64,000 bases of DNA from Paracoccus sp. R12_2 (GTDB lineage Bacteria > Pseudomonadota > Alphaproteobacteria > Rhodobacterales > Rhodobacteraceae): the NCBI RefSeq assembly GCF_017744015.1, contig NZ_JAGHRA010000008.1, positions 1-64,000 of the forward strand, written 5' to 3'. The notes beneath the pieces are model-generated. The model worked only from the letters and a program-made list of their open reading frames with translations, was not told the origin of the DNA and made no database searches. The translations under genes and the position numbers were made by a program. The number at the start of each line of letters is the position of its first letter. Within the stretch, counting starts at the first letter, position 1. Positions 1 through 8,772 of the stretch are shown here, piece after piece.

Positions 1-57
1 CTCCATCTGGCGCAGCACACCCATGATCTGGGCTTCTGTGTATCGTGTCTTCTTCAT
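1..57 (-). mobile_element. IS3-family transposase OrfA, N-terminus only (runs off window)
   Basis: The complementary strand encodes the first 19 residues of a protein beginning MKKTRYTEAQIMGVLRQ, which is the characteristic start of OrfA (the helix-turn-helix subunit) of IS3-family elements. A purine-rich ribosome binding site (GAGGAGA) precedes the start codon. The element continues beyond position 1. Its end lies near 105-118, where the sequence AACGGGATGCGGAAGTAG meets recombinase coding sequence. The family call rests on recognition of the N-terminal sequence only. Confidence 0.7.
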
Positions 58-90
58 CGGAATCTCCTCAGTCATCCTGCCGAGAAAATT

Positions 91-1248
91 CTACTTCCGC
101 ATCCCGTTAAGATCGGGGGGGATTACCCCCGGGTCCATGAGGCGATCCGTCAGCAGCGCGAGTATGCGCCGCTCCAGTTCGCGTCGGGCAATGCCGGTGC
201 GATTGGTGCAGTAGCCCTTGCCCTTGTTGCGCGAGTTCGAGCAGCCGAGCCTGTCCTGAGCGATCATCGAAAACCCGCCGCCGCAGCAGCCGCACTTGAC
301 CAGCCCGGTCAGCAGGAACTTGGGCTTCCGCGTCTGCCAGGCCTGCGTCTCCGTGTGCGTGATCTTGCGACCCTGCTGGCGGGCCTTCACCCGTTCCCAG
401 AGTTCCTGGTCGATGAGACGGAGATCCGGCACCTCGGTGATGATCCAGGTGCTCTCCGGGTTCGGCCGCGCCTGACGCTTGCCGGTCCGGGGATCCTTCA
501 CGAAACTCTGCCGGTTCCAGATCAGTCGGCCGATATAGATCTCGTTGTTGAGAATGCCGGTGCCGCGCCTGGGGTTGCCGTGGATCGTCGACTTGTCCCA
601 GGCCCGCCCGCGCGGGCCGGGAATGCCCTCGTCATTGAGGGCGGCGGCGATGCGATTGGGCGACAGGCCGTCGGCATAGGCGCGAAAGATCCGCTGGACG
701 ATGGTGGCTTCCTGTTCGTTGATCTCACGATCGCCGCGCTTTATCTCGCCGTTCTCGCCCATATGGCGCAGGACTGTATAGCCGTAGGCGTTGCCACCGC
801 CGGATTTGCCGGCCTCGACGCGACCGCGCAGGCCGCGGCGGGTCTTGGCAGCGAGATCCTTCAGGAACAGCGCATTCATCGTGCCCTTCAGGCCGATATG
901 CATCTCGTCGACCCGGCCTTCGGCCAGGGTCTCGATCGCGATGCCGTTGAAGGCGAGGTTCTGATAGAGGCTGGCGATATCGGCCTGGTTGCGCGACAGC
1001 CGATCCAGCGCCTCGGCAAGGACGATCTCGAAGCGCCGCGCGCGGCCATCCTGCTGCAGGCGCTGGACGCCGGGTCGCATGAGTGAGGCGCCCGAGGTCG
1101 CGGCGTCTTCGTAGGTGCCGACAATCTCCCAGCCCTCGCGGATGGCGCGCTCGCGGCAGAGGCGGATCTGGTCGTCGATGGACGAGGCGCTTTGCAGATC
1201 AGTGGAATAGCGAGCGTAGATGACGGCGCGCAGCGTGGCCTCAGCCAT
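91..1248 (-). pseudogene. large serine recombinase (resolvase/invertase family), 3' end cut by an IS
   Basis: The product, 385 residues as it stands, would catalyse site-specific DNA strand exchange through a serine nucleophile. The catalytic N-terminal domain begins RAVIYARYSTDLQ with the nucleophile at Ser15, followed by the conserved SIDDQI segment and LDRLSRNQADIA. The recombinase domain follows (NRIAAALNDEGIPGPRG). A zinc ribbon near residue 320 has the pattern CGCCGGG. Relatives are usually about 500-600 residues. Here the reading frame leaves the family sequence after LTDRLMDPG and runs into IS sequence, ending in NGMRK. The ATG at 1248 has a GGAGG site 7 bases upstream. Whether the shortened protein still works is unknown, since the lost part is the C-terminal coiled-coil region. 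Confidence 0.8.
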
Positions 1249-1263
1249 GATAAATCCTCCGGA

Positions 1264-1479
1264 TCAGTCTTGCAGCCTGCCGCGGCCGGCATGATCGGCG
1301 CGAGCCGCGTCGCGGGCCAGCGCCCGCACCAGGGCGATGAGCGCTTCCCGATCCTGGGCGCAGCCCGCAGCACCGACACCAGCAGGCCCGGCACCAGCGG
1401 GCCCGGCACCAGCGGGCCCGGCGGCGCGGCTGTTTGCCGCGGCCGTCTCCGTTGCCCTGATGTCGCGCCGCGTGGTCAA
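1264..1479 (-). CDS. small hypothetical protein upstream of the recombinase, with AGPAG repeats
   Basis: A 71-residue reading frame ends 15 bases before the recombinase start, so the two are probably cotranscribed. The proposed start is TTG at 1479, with GGAG about 11 bases upstream; no ATG is available. The middle of the protein is a glycine/alanine/proline pentapeptide repeat (AGPAG, three copies) encoded by 15-bp tandem repeats. The C-terminal half (DREALIALVRALARDAARADHAGRG) looks helical. Short proteins of this sort often precede large serine recombinases in alphaproteobacteria, but I do not know a function. The start is uncertain. Confidence 0.45.
   Translation of the reverse strand: MTTRRDIRATETAAANSRAAGPAGAGPAGAGPAGVGAAGCAQDREALIALVRALARDAARADHAGRGRLQD
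1378..1422. repeat. 15-bp tandem repeat, three units
   Basis: The unit ACCAGCGGGCCCGGC occurs at 1378-1392 (one mismatch), 1393-1407 and 1408-1422. It lies inside the small ORF upstream of the recombinase and encodes the repeated AGPAG peptide, so copy number changes would keep the frame. Confidence 0.85.
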
Positions 1480-1679
1480 CTGACGTGCGTCTCCGGTCCG
1501 CGCGGAGGCGTCCTCCGGCGGTGATTGCGGGTTGCTGGTGATGGGACATGTGTCCGCAGTTCTTATGGCGATCAGTATAGGGCAGGCGGGCCGGGGCTGC
1601 CGTTGCCGGGGCCGTGAAAATCTCCGGGTCGGGGCGATTCATGTGGAAAACTCCCATTGCCGGTCGAAAGCCGGTGCGA

Positions 1680-1856
1680 TCAATGCGGTAGGGGCGCCCG
1701 AAGCGCCTGTTTGCGAAAAAGAATTGCGCATCCTGGGGCCAGGATGCGCGCGGGAAAGCGATGCCGTTTTGACAGAGACAAGGCTAAAACGATACCGAGT
1801 GTAAAGAGTACTATCGCAAGCACGATCATTGCGAGAAGATCGGTGTCAATACGCAT
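1680..1856 (-). CDS. possible small single-span membrane protein
   Basis: Beginning at an ATG at 1856, this frame encodes about 58 residues with one strongly hydrophobic stretch (LLAMIVLAIVLFTLGIVLALSL) followed by a basic segment, like a one-pass inner-membrane peptide. An ACGGAGCG motif lies about 13 bases upstream, which is rather far for a ribosome binding site. The frame stays open upstream, but that part looks non-coding. The only support is the hydrophobic profile, so this is a weak call. Confidence 0.2.
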   Translation of the reverse strand: MRIDTDLLAMIVLAIVLFTLGIVLALSLSKRHRFPARILAPGCAILFRKQALRAPLPH

Positions 1857-2058
1857 GCATACAAGCGCTCCGTGTGAGACAATGCAATCGTGTAAGCAGT
1901 TCAGGTAGCTAGCAAGCTCTAGGAATGGCTCGAAACCAACCTTCAGGTTTTCATGCAGTGGCGCACTCGCGCGGCGGATGCAGATAAGGTGTTTGCCCTC
2001 TAGCGGCGGGCAAACCGAGCCAGGGCGCGGCGGCACCCAAGGAGCATTTCGTGCCCCG

Positions 2059-2116
2059 AAAGGACAAATGCCTTGGTTATCGACAAAACTGTCGAAAGTC
2101 ACCGAATTTGTCCTTT
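2059..2116. other. nested inverted repeats in a gene-free stretch
   Basis: AAAGGACAAAT at 2059-2069 pairs perfectly with ATTTGTCCTTT at 2106-2116. Inside lies a second perfect inverted repeat, TCGACA-AAAC-TGTCGA at 2080-2095. The surrounding region from about 1860 to 2237 holds no convincing gene. The structure could be a protein-binding site (for example for the nearby recombinase), a remnant of a mobile element end, or a transcribed hairpin. Confidence 0.5.
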
Positions 2117-2237
2117 TGAGCTTTTCCAAGCCCTTGAAAACACACTGGTCGGTTCTGGATCGGCAAAGAAGATATCCTTTGTCGTCACGGATGTCGTCCG
2201 CGCAGGCGCAACCCGGGGGGCAGCTATCCGGACGCAG

Positions 2238-3440
2238 TTAGCCCCGGGCACGCAAGGGCGGCACCATGGCGGTGATGCCAGCGATGGCCGCAGCGGTCGT
2301 CAAAACCACCGCCAGCCCCAGCCCACTGCTGTGCCATCCCCAATGCGCGAGCGCAGGGCTGCTGAGAACAGGCGACAGGAACTGACCCAGAAACACCGAT
2401 CCCGTCAGCAACGCCCCGGTCCTGCCCCGGCGATCGGGCGGGGTGGCGGCCAGCGACAGCACGACAAAGCCCGGAATGGCCAGCGCATATCCCGCGCCAA
2501 TTGCGGCGGTACCCAGATACACCGCAAGTTCTGCCCGGATTGCAACAAGCACGGCGAAACCCGCTGCCATCAGGCCAAAACCAAAGGCCCAGTTGCCGCT
2601 ATTGCCAATGCGATCACGAAGTCGGGGATAAAGCAGAGCCATCACGCCGCCTGCCAGCATCAGCGTCCCCAATGCCGCCCCGGTCATCGCCGGAGAGGTG
2701 TAGCCCCTGGCGGCCAGAAAAAACGGCAACTGGGTCGGTATGACAAAGAACAGCATCGTGACGGCCATCTGACCGCAGGCCAGCAGGATCACCCGGCGCT
2801 GCGATGTCCCGGTGCCGGGCAGGGCGGCGGTCCCCATGGCCGGAACATGGCGTTGCGGTTCGACGATCACCCGCCAGAAGAAGGGCAGGATCAGCAAGGG
2901 CAGGGCATAGATCGCGAAGGGCAGCCGTGGGCCGAGCGTCGCCAGAAGCCCCGCCAGAAGGATAAAGACCAGCCCCCCAAAATTGCGCGCCGAGACTTGC
3001 CCGCTGGAGACCTTTTGCAGCGCCCGGCCCGAGAAGTAATCGCCAAGCAATGCGGATTGGGTCGTCATGATCATGGCAAGCGCCACACCCAGACCCAGCC
3101 TGCTGACAAGGATCAGGGGTAACGTGGGCAGAACCAGTCCGGCGCTTCCGGCAAGGATGAACAGAATCAGTCCGCCCAGCAACATTCGCCGCCGGCCCGA
3201 CCGGTCCGCCATGGCGCCACAGAACGGCGCAAGAAGAACGACTGCCAGCGAAGGCGCGGGGACCAGCATCCGCACCAGGAAGGCATTCGTCTCGGATATG
3301 GGGAATTGCTGTTCCAGCCCCGGCAGGGCGGGGCTGATGGTTGCGGCCGTCATCACCGTCAGCGAGGCGGCGATCATCAGGGCGATGGCGCGCGGATCAC
3401 GCCAGACCGATGGTTCGGTGGGGGTAATCGGGGGGAGCAT
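2238..3440 (-). CDS. MFS efflux transporter, Bcr/CflA-like
   Basis: The product is an inner-membrane major facilitator of about 400 residues with 12 predicted hydrophobic segments. The first is ALMIAASLTVMTAATISPALPGL, a typical drug:proton antiporter TM1. The loop after TM2, GAMADRSGRRRMLLGG, matches the MFS motif A pattern (G-x-x-x-D-R-x-G-R-R). Such pumps export small toxic compounds. The start chosen is the ATG at 3440 (MLPPITPTEPS), because TM1 follows about 20 residues later; a longer in-frame form up to 3479 would run into the operator region. It is transcribed divergently from a MerR regulator, which most likely controls it. The substrate cannot be told from sequence. Confidence 0.85.
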   Translation of the reverse strand: MLPPITPTEPSVWRDPRAIALMIAASLTVMTAATISPALPGLEQQFPISETNAFLVRMLVPAPSLAVVLLAPFCGAMADRSGRRRMLLGGLILFILAGSAGLVLPTLPLILVSRLGLGVALAMIMTTQSALLGDYFSGRALQKVSSGQVSARNFGGLVFILLAGLLATLGPRLPFAIYALPLLILPFFWRVIVEPQRHVPAMGTAALPGTGTSQRRVILLACGQMAVTMLFFVIPTQLPFFLAARGYTSPAMTGAALGTLMLAGGVMALLYPRLRDRIGNSGNWAFGFGLMAAGFAVLVAIRAELAVYLGTAAIGAGYALAIPGFVVLSLAATPPDRRGRTGALLTGSVFLGQFLSPVLSSPALAHWGWHSSGLGLAVVLTTAAAIAGITAMVPPLRARG

Positions 3441-3485
3441 GGGCCTTGTCCTCTTGCTTGATCCGTCGAAGGCAGGCACGCTACG

Positions 3486-3505
3486 ACTTCAAGTCAGCTT
3501 GAGGT
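3486..3505. promoter_or_regulatory. MerR-type operator between MFS pump and regulator
   Basis: ACTTCAAG-TCAG-CTTGAGGT is an inverted repeat with one mismatch per 8-base arm. On the pump strand it follows a TTGACC hexamer, as in MerR-controlled promoters where the dyad sits between -35 and -10. It ends 5 bases before the regulator start at 3511, so the regulator may also repress itself. Confidence 0.6.
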
Positions 3506-3510
3506 CAAGA

Positions 3511-3957
3511 ATGAAATTACTTGATATTTCCGAGGTCGTGGAGGCAAGTGGCGCCCCCGCCTCGACCCTGCGATATTACGAAACGCTGCGTCTGATTGCC
3601 CCGGTGGGCCGACATGGCCTTCGGCGCCAGTATGAACCTGACGTCCTCCAGCGGTTGGCCTTGATCAACATGGGGCAGTCTGCCGGGCTGTCGCTTGGCG
3701 AAATTTCCGACATGTTCGGCCCTAATGCGACACCCGAGATCCCGCGCGAGGACCTGCATCAGCGCGCCAATGCGTTGGACAGCGAGGCGCGCCGGATGAT
3801 CGCATTGGCCACCATGATGCGCCATGTGGCCGACTGCCCTGCCCCGTCCCATATGGAGTGCCCGACATTCCTCAGGCTGCTGCGCATAGGCGTGGCCCAC
3901 CGCTCGCGTGCGTGCAAACGACCGGTGCCCGGCTTGGCCGGTCAAGTGCACACTTAG
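3511..3957 (+). CDS. MerR-family transcriptional regulator
   Basis: This 148-residue protein starts with a MerR winged helix: ISEVVEASGAPASTLRYYETLRLIAPVGR, including the hallmark TLRYYE motif, followed by a helix that reads ALINMGQSAGLSLGEISDMFG. A coiled-coil region follows, then a short effector part containing CPAPSHMECPTF with two cysteines eight residues apart, which could bind a metal or thiol-reactive ligand. The last ~20 residues (GVAHRSRACKRPVPG...) are unlike the rest and may mark a damaged C-terminus. It is divergent from the MFS pump at 2238-3440 and probably activates it in response to an exported toxicant. Confidence 0.8.
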   Translation: MKLLDISEVVEASGAPASTLRYYETLRLIAPVGRHGLRRQYEPDVLQRLALINMGQSAGLSLGEISDMFGPNATPEIPREDLHQRANALDSEARRMIALATMMRHVADCPAPSHMECPTFLRLLRIGVAHRSRACKRPVPGLAGQVHT

Positions 3958-4371
3958 GTGCTTTGGCCGACGTTCTTGTCCAATGCTGACCGGCAATTCT
4001 ACGGAAAAGCGGACAGCTAGGGTGCGGCTTACACCAGCACCCAAGTGACCGACAAAGCAAGGACTAGTGCCATGATGCGGTTGAACGCGCGCATCTGGCT
4101 GTTGGGGCACCGCGACAACCACGCCAGGTCTGGATCACTAATGGTTAGGATATGCCGACATTGGAACAAATGTCATGATCCTGATCCAGTCGGTATCGTG
4201 GTGCGTTTGCTACCTAAGACCGGATTTTCGAAAGAAGCGTAGCTGGCACTGTCCAGAAGTCTGAGGCAGTGTAGGTTTCACATGACGCCGAAAGGTGATT
4301 TGGGCCGAGGTCTCGCTTCCCGCACCTGCCCATAACCTGTCCTAGCGTCACCGAAACCTGGAGAGTCCGCC
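3958..4371. other. gene-free stretch
   Basis: I see no supported gene here. The only frames in it are arginine- and histidine-rich antisense readings without a ribosome binding site or family resemblance. The final ~60 bases presumably carry the promoter of the dehydrogenase at 4372, but no clear -35/-10 pair stands out. Confidence 0.4.
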
Positions 4372-5484
4372 ATGGCAACCACCGGCAAGCAACTGTTCAC
4401 AACGCTCGACGCAGATGGAACGCTGACCGTAGCGATCGAGGAGGTCAGCTTTCCCGATCCGACCGGCGATCAGGTCCTCGTGAAGATGGAGGCGGCGCCG
4501 ATCAACCCGTCTGATCTCGCAATCCTCGCCGGCGCGGCCGACCTGGAAAAGGCCAACTATGCGCCGGGGAAGTTCGTCGCCACCGTGCCCGAGCCATACA
4601 ATGCCGGATCGAAATCGCGCCACGGATTGAAGTTGCCGGCCGGAAACGAGGGCGCCGGTACGGTTGTCGCTGCCGGTGACAGTGACGCGGCCAAGGCGTT
4701 GATGGGACAGCGTATCGCCTGTGTCCCGGGCAATGCCTACAGCCAGTACTGTATTGCCGACGCGGCGTCGTGCCTGCCATTGGGCGATCATTCGGCCGAG
4801 GCTGGCGCCAGCGCCTTCGTCAATCCGATGACTGCGTTAGGCTTCGTCGAGAACGCCAGGATGGACGGGCAGGAGGCGATCCTTCATACGGTCGGGGCCT
4901 CGAATCTGGGCCAGATGCTGACGCGTATCTGCAACGAGGACGGCATCGGCCTGATCAATATCGTTCGAAAGGCAAGCCAAGCCGAGCTGCTTGCGAAGCT
5001 TGGATCCACGCATGTCGTCAACTCTTCGAGCGACGATTTCATGAGCCAGCTTCGGTCCGCGATCGAGGACACGGGCGCCTTCTACGGATTCGATCCAATC
5101 GGCGGCGGCAGATCGGTCGACCATGCCTTCCAGGCCATGGAACAAGTTGCCGTAAGCCGGATGGCGGAATACTCGCGCTATGGCTCGAACCAGCCGAAGC
5201 GAATGTTCATCTATGGACGGCTGGACACTGGCATGACGATGCTGTCGCCGAGTTACGGTTTCGGCTGGACCCTCTCGGGCTGGTTGCTGTTCCCGTTTCT
5301 CCAGGCCGCCGGGTCCGAGACTGTCGCCCGAATGCGCAAGCGCGTGCTGGACAACCTAACCACCACCTTTGCCAGTCATTACAAGAAGCGCGTCAATCTT
5401 GACGAGATGCTGACCAAGGACGCCGTTACCGACTACAGTTCGATGAAGACGGGTGAGAAATACCTCGTGACGCCATGGTCGTGA
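4372..5484 (+). CDS. zinc-type alcohol dehydrogenase / quinone oxidoreductase-like protein (MDR superfamily)
   Basis: A 370-residue medium-chain dehydrogenase/reductase homologue. The GroES-like N-terminal domain contains VLVKMEAAPINPSDLAILAG and LPAGNEGAGTVVAAG, the usual quinone-oxidoreductase signatures; the catalytic zinc cysteines of true alcohol dehydrogenases are not evident. The Rossmann domain follows near residue 160 (AFVNPMTALGFVEN, EAILHTVGASNLGQMLTRIC), where the family normally has a glycine-rich GxGxxG loop. The gene stands alone between a gene-free stretch and IS debris, so there is no pathway context. It probably reduces a quinone, enone or aldehyde with NAD(P)H. Confidence 0.75.
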   Translation: MATTGKQLFTTLDADGTLTVAIEEVSFPDPTGDQVLVKMEAAPINPSDLAILAGAADLEKANYAPGKFVATVPEPYNAGSKSRHGLKLPAGNEGAGTVVAAGDSDAAKALMGQRIACVPGNAYSQYCIADAASCLPLGDHSAEAGASAFVNPMTALGFVENARMDGQEAILHTVGASNLGQMLTRICNEDGIGLINIVRKASQAELLAKLGSTHVVNSSSDDFMSQLRSAIEDTGAFYGFDPIGGGRSVDHAFQAMEQVAVSRMAEYSRYGSNQPKRMFIYGRLDTGMTMLSPSYGFGWTLSGWLLFPFLQAAGSETVARMRKRVLDNLTTTFASHYKKRVNLDEMLTKDAVTDYSSMKTGEKYLVTPWS

Positions 5485-5594
5485 CAGTCTGGGCGCGGGT
5501 GGTCGGATCGTATCAGGGCTGAAGCACATCCTTGCGCGCCGGTTTTGCCGAGGCCTTGCGCCAGCTCGGCCTGACCCAGGAACATCGGTGCGCG

Positions 5595-5960
5595 CCGAAG
5601 ATGCCGCCTTGTGGTGCCTTCGGCCTGTGTTCCGACATCGCGTGCGGCTCATTTCGGGCACGTGCCGCCGGGCAGGTATCCTTTCAGAGGCGCCCTTTCT
5701 TGCGCCCGTCGGATCTGAGCAAGCAGATCGTGGAGCACCGGGTTGTCGCAGTCGCTGTTTACCATGCTTGCGCGCCTGCTATTCGCCATCGCCGAGGAGC
5801 TTGAACCCGGTGCTGTCCACAAGCAGGTTCAGTTGCCAGGCAGCGTGGCGATAGGGAACCCGCACAATTGTATGGCCGTGTCAGAAGACACCGCCGGACG
5901 CCCAGGGCGCCCGTCAAGCGGCGCGCACCCGGTCATATGCGTGTCCACCCAGATCGGTAG
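5595..5960 (-). pseudogene. IS5-family transposase remnant
   Basis: On the complementary strand the sequence RVPYRHAAWQLNLLVDSTG followed by FKLLGDGE matches the DDE-transposase segment of IS5-type elements (family pattern: IPYR...LNLLIDSTG-K-GEGEW-ARKHG). The tryptophan codon after GDGE is a stop codon here, and the flanking parts do not stay in one frame. No complete transposase or clear terminal inverted repeats can be built, so this is decayed debris. The rest of 5485-6120 holds no supported gene. Confidence 0.6.
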
Positions 5961-6119
5961 CATCCCCCGCTTGCGCAGTGACGCGTTGCCGCTGGACCAG
6001 TTCGTCCTGCGATCGCGGGCGGAAGGTGGCTTGCTCGTGCAGGCCGGGGAAACGCATGGATTCAGGAAGTGAATCCTCTGTCGTCAGCGATGCGCGACAA
6101 CGTCAAAGCGCCGGTGCGC

Positions 6120-6165
6120 GCCGCGCAATCCATAATTATGTATGTGCATTGACTTTAATGTGGGG
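6120..6165 (+). promoter_or_regulatory. putative promoter/operator of the dipeptide-type ABC operon
   Basis: The leader of the importer operon contains TCCATAATT at 6129-6137. The same nine bases occur inverted at 14006-14014, between the IclR regulator and the PLP enzyme gene of the same cluster. A TTGACT hexamer lies just downstream at about 6150. The shared element is a candidate IclR binding half-site. Confidence 0.35.
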
Positions 6166-6225
6166 CGATTCTCTACTCATTGCTACGGACATCATAACAT
6201 AATAATGGAATTCAGGGAGCTTCAC

Positions 6226-7734
6226 ATGACATTTCGTGCATTCTGTCTGGCCACCTCGGCTGCGCTTGCCATGTCGGCCGCGACAGGGGCCAATGCTGCC
6301 GGAACGATCGAGGTCGCCATTGTCGGCGACCCCGACACGTTCGATCCGATGGCCTCGACCAAGGATGTGGTCAGCATCGTGACCCAGCATTTCATGGAAA
6401 CCCTCTTCACATTCGATCAGGAATGGAAGGTGGTGCCGTTGCTGGCCGCCGCCATGCCCCGGATCAGCGAGGATGGGCTGACCTATACGATCCCGCTGCG
6501 CGAAGGCGTGACCTTCCATGACGGCTCGTCGATGGACAGCGCCGATGTGCTGGCATCCTTGCAGCGGTGGGAAGAGGTCGCCAGCCGTGGGCAAGGCATC
6601 GCCGACAAGATCGACAGCATCGAGGCCAGCGGCCCGAACGAGATCACCATCACGCTGAACCAGCCCTATTCGCCGCTGCTGTCGCTGCTGGCCTTCTCGA
6701 ACTCGGCCGCGGTGATCTATCCCGAGGAAATCATCGCCGACACGATCGACACGCCTGTCGGTACCGGCCCCTATAAGTTGGAAGCCCATGCCCCGGACCA
6801 GTACACGCAACTGGTCCGCTTTGACGGCTATTCCCAACCGGGCGAGGCTGCGGGCGAACGCCAGCAGATCGCCGACGAGATCCGCTTCGTTCCGGTTCCC
6901 GACACCAACACACGTGTCGAGGGGCTGTTGTCGGGCCAGTTCGATTACGCCGACAGCCTGTCGACCGAAGCCTACGACCGGATCGAAGCGTCGGACGTTG
7001 CCGACCCGGTCCTGCTGGAGCCGTTCGGCTGGCCGATCTTCGCGGTCAACCACAAGAAGGGAATGATGACGGATCTGAACATCCGCAAGGCGGTGCAGGC
7101 CGCGCTGCCTTTCGACGACATGATGTTCGCGGCCTTCGGGGATGAGAAGTTCTTCCAGACCGATGGTGCGCTGTATCCCGAAGGATGGGCGTGGCGCAAC
7201 GAGGCCGGCTTGGACCAGTACAACATCAATGATCAGGAAAAGGCGGCGGAATACCTAAAGGAAGCGGGCTATGATGGCACGCCCTTCCGCATCCTGACTT
7301 CGCGCCAGTACGAATTCCATTACCAGATGGCGGAAGTCGCACGGATGGCGCTGGAAATGGCGGGCTTTACCGTCCAGATGGATGTGGTCGACTGGGCGAC
7401 GCTGGCGCAGAACCGCGACAATCCGGATCTGTGGGACGTCTATATCACCCACTCGCCCTTCCTGCCGGAACCGGCGCTGACCTCGTCCTTCTTTGCAACC
7501 GCGCGCGAGGGCTGGGACAATCCGGAAAAGAACAAGATCCTTGACCAGTTCACCAGCGAGACCGATCCTGAAAAGCGCAAAGAGATCTTCGCGCAGTTGC
7601 AGCAGGTCATCTATGACGATGTGGGACTGATCAAGATCGGCAATTTCAACGCCCTGCAAGGCAAGGCGACGGCGCTGTCGGGGGTGAACCCGTCGCCTTG
7701 GCCGGCCTTCTGGAATGCCAGCCTGGCAGAATAG
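6226..7734 (+). CDS. ABC transporter substrate-binding protein, family 5 (peptide/nickel type)
   Basis: This 502-residue periplasmic binding protein starts at ATG 6226 (AGGGAG five bases upstream). It has a signal peptide, MTFRAFCLATSAALAMSAATGANA. The mature part shows the SBP_bac_5 signatures: DPDTFDPMASTKDVVSI, PLREGVTFHDGSSMDSADVLASL and TPVGTGPYKL. It captures the substrate for the two permeases directly downstream. The family binds peptides, opines, nickel chelates and other amino compounds; the neighbouring amidohydrolase and PLP enzyme point to an acylated amino or hydroxy acid. A strong stem-loop after the stop codon could favour higher expression of this gene than of the permeases. 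Confidence 0.9.
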   Translation: MTFRAFCLATSAALAMSAATGANAAGTIEVAIVGDPDTFDPMASTKDVVSIVTQHFMETLFTFDQEWKVVPLLAAAMPRISEDGLTYTIPLREGVTFHDGSSMDSADVLASLQRWEEVASRGQGIADKIDSIEASGPNEITITLNQPYSPLLSLLAFSNSAAVIYPEEIIADTIDTPVGTGPYKLEAHAPDQYTQLVRFDGYSQPGEAAGERQQIADEIRFVPVPDTNTRVEGLLSGQFDYADSLSTEAYDRIEASDVADPVLLEPFGWPIFAVNHKKGMMTDLNIRKAVQAALPFDDMMFAAFGDEKFFQTDGALYPEGWAWRNEAGLDQYNINDQEKAAEYLKEAGYDGTPFRILTSRQYEFHYQMAEVARMALEMAGFTVQMDVVDWATLAQNRDNPDLWDVYITHSPFLPEPALTSSFFATAREGWDNPEKNKILDQFTSETDPEKRKEIFAQLQQVIYDDVGLIKIGNFNALQGKATALSGVNPSPWPAFWNASLAE

Positions 7735-7744
7735 CGGCCACAGC

Positions 7745-7771
7745 GGGCCGCGTCGTCCACGGTCGCGGCCC
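7745..7771 (+). terminator. intercistronic stem-loop after the binding-protein gene
   Basis: GGGCCGCG at 7745-7752 pairs perfectly with CGCGGCCC at 7764-7771 around an 11-base loop. No U-run follows. It is more likely an mRNA-stabilising or attenuating hairpin between the binding protein and the permease genes than a full terminator. Confidence 0.55.
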
Positions 7772-7830
7772 GTATCCCCCCAATCCGCACAGCCCGGCCC
7801 TGAACCATTGCCCGCAAGCGAGATCGCCCC

Positions 7831-8772
7831 ATGAGCCGCTATCTTCTTCGCCGCGTGATCGGCATGGTCGTCGTCATCTTTCTGGTGCTGACGCTTGCCT
7901 TCATTCTGGTGCGCCTTGCGCCGGGCGATCCCGCATCGCTGCTTCTGGGCCCCGACGCCACGCCCGAAGAGGTCGTGGCACTGCGCGTCAGGCTGGGCCT
8001 GGATCAGCCGATCTTCGTGCAATACGGCACCTTCATCGGAAACGCGCTGCAAGGTGATCTGGGTCAGTCCCTGTTCTTCAACCAGCCAGTGACCCAGGTT
8101 CTGGCCGCCCGAGCCGAGCCGACGATGTTCCTGGCGCTGTTTTCGTTGCTGGTGGCGCTGGTCATCGCGACGCCCATCGGTATCTGGGCGGCCTATCGGC
8201 GCGGATCCGTGCTGGATCAGGGGTCGATCACGACGGCGATGCTGGCGGCCTCGGTCCCCAGTTTCCTGACCGGGCTGATCTTCCAACGTTATCTGGCGAC
8301 CGATCTGGGTTGGTTCCCTGCCTCGGGTTATGGCGGGGCAGGGGCCTCGTTCGCGGATCGGATGTGGCATCTGGTTCTGCCCTCGATCACGTTGGGCATC
8401 ACCAATTCGGCGCTGATCCTGCGGTTCACGCGCGCCTCGATGCTGGACATCCTGGGCGAGGATTACGTGCGCACCGCCCGCGCCAAGGGCATGACCGAAC
8501 GGCGCGTTGTGCTGCGTCATGCGCTGAAGAACGCGGGCATCCCGATCATCACCGTCGTGGGCCTGACCTTCGCGCTGCTGGTCAGCGGTGCGGTGGTGAC
8601 CGAGCGCGTGTTCAACCTGCCGGGCATGGGCAACCTTGTCGTGAACGCGGTGCTGCGGCGCGATTACCCGGTGATTCAGGGCACGCTGATCGTGGTCGCG
8701 GGACTTTACGTCCTGGTGAATCTGCTGACCGACCTGCTGTATCTGGTCGTCGACAAAAGGGTGAAATACTGA
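7831..8772 (+). CDS. ABC transporter permease, DppB type
   Basis: The 313-residue inner-membrane subunit has about six hydrophobic segments. The N-terminal MSRYLLRRVIGMVVVIFLVLTLAFILVRLAPGDPA is the standard start of DppB/OppB-type permeases. The EAA loop that contacts the ATPases reads EDYVRTARAKGMTERRVVLRHALKNA. Its stop codon overlaps the start of the next permease (ATGA), so the two are translationally coupled. It forms the membrane channel with the DppC-type partner. Confidence 0.9.
   Translation: MSRYLLRRVIGMVVVIFLVLTLAFILVRLAPGDPASLLLGPDATPEEVVALRVRLGLDQPIFVQYGTFIGNALQGDLGQSLFFNQPVTQVLAARAEPTMFLALFSLLVALVIATPIGIWAAYRRGSVLDQGSITTAMLAASVPSFLTGLIFQRYLATDLGWFPASGYGGAGASFADRMWHLVLPSITLGITNSALILRFTRASMLDILGEDYVRTARAKGMTERRVVLRHALKNAGIPIITVVGLTFALLVSGAVVTERVFNLPGMGNLVVNAVLRRDYPVIQGTLIVVAGLYVLVNLLTDLLYLVVDKRVKY

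Noticed and set aside
1378-1422. Tandem repeats as a possible CRISPR or iteron array
   Set aside because: Units are directly adjacent with no spacers, only three copies, and lie in frame in a small ORF.
2073-3122. 349-codon plus-strand frame over the MFS gene
   Set aside because: The composition is Gln/Arg/His-rich without domains. The opposite strand encodes a convincing transporter.
3517-4122. 201-codon minus-strand frame
   Set aside because: It is antisense to the MerR gene for most of its length and has no start signal or family resemblance.
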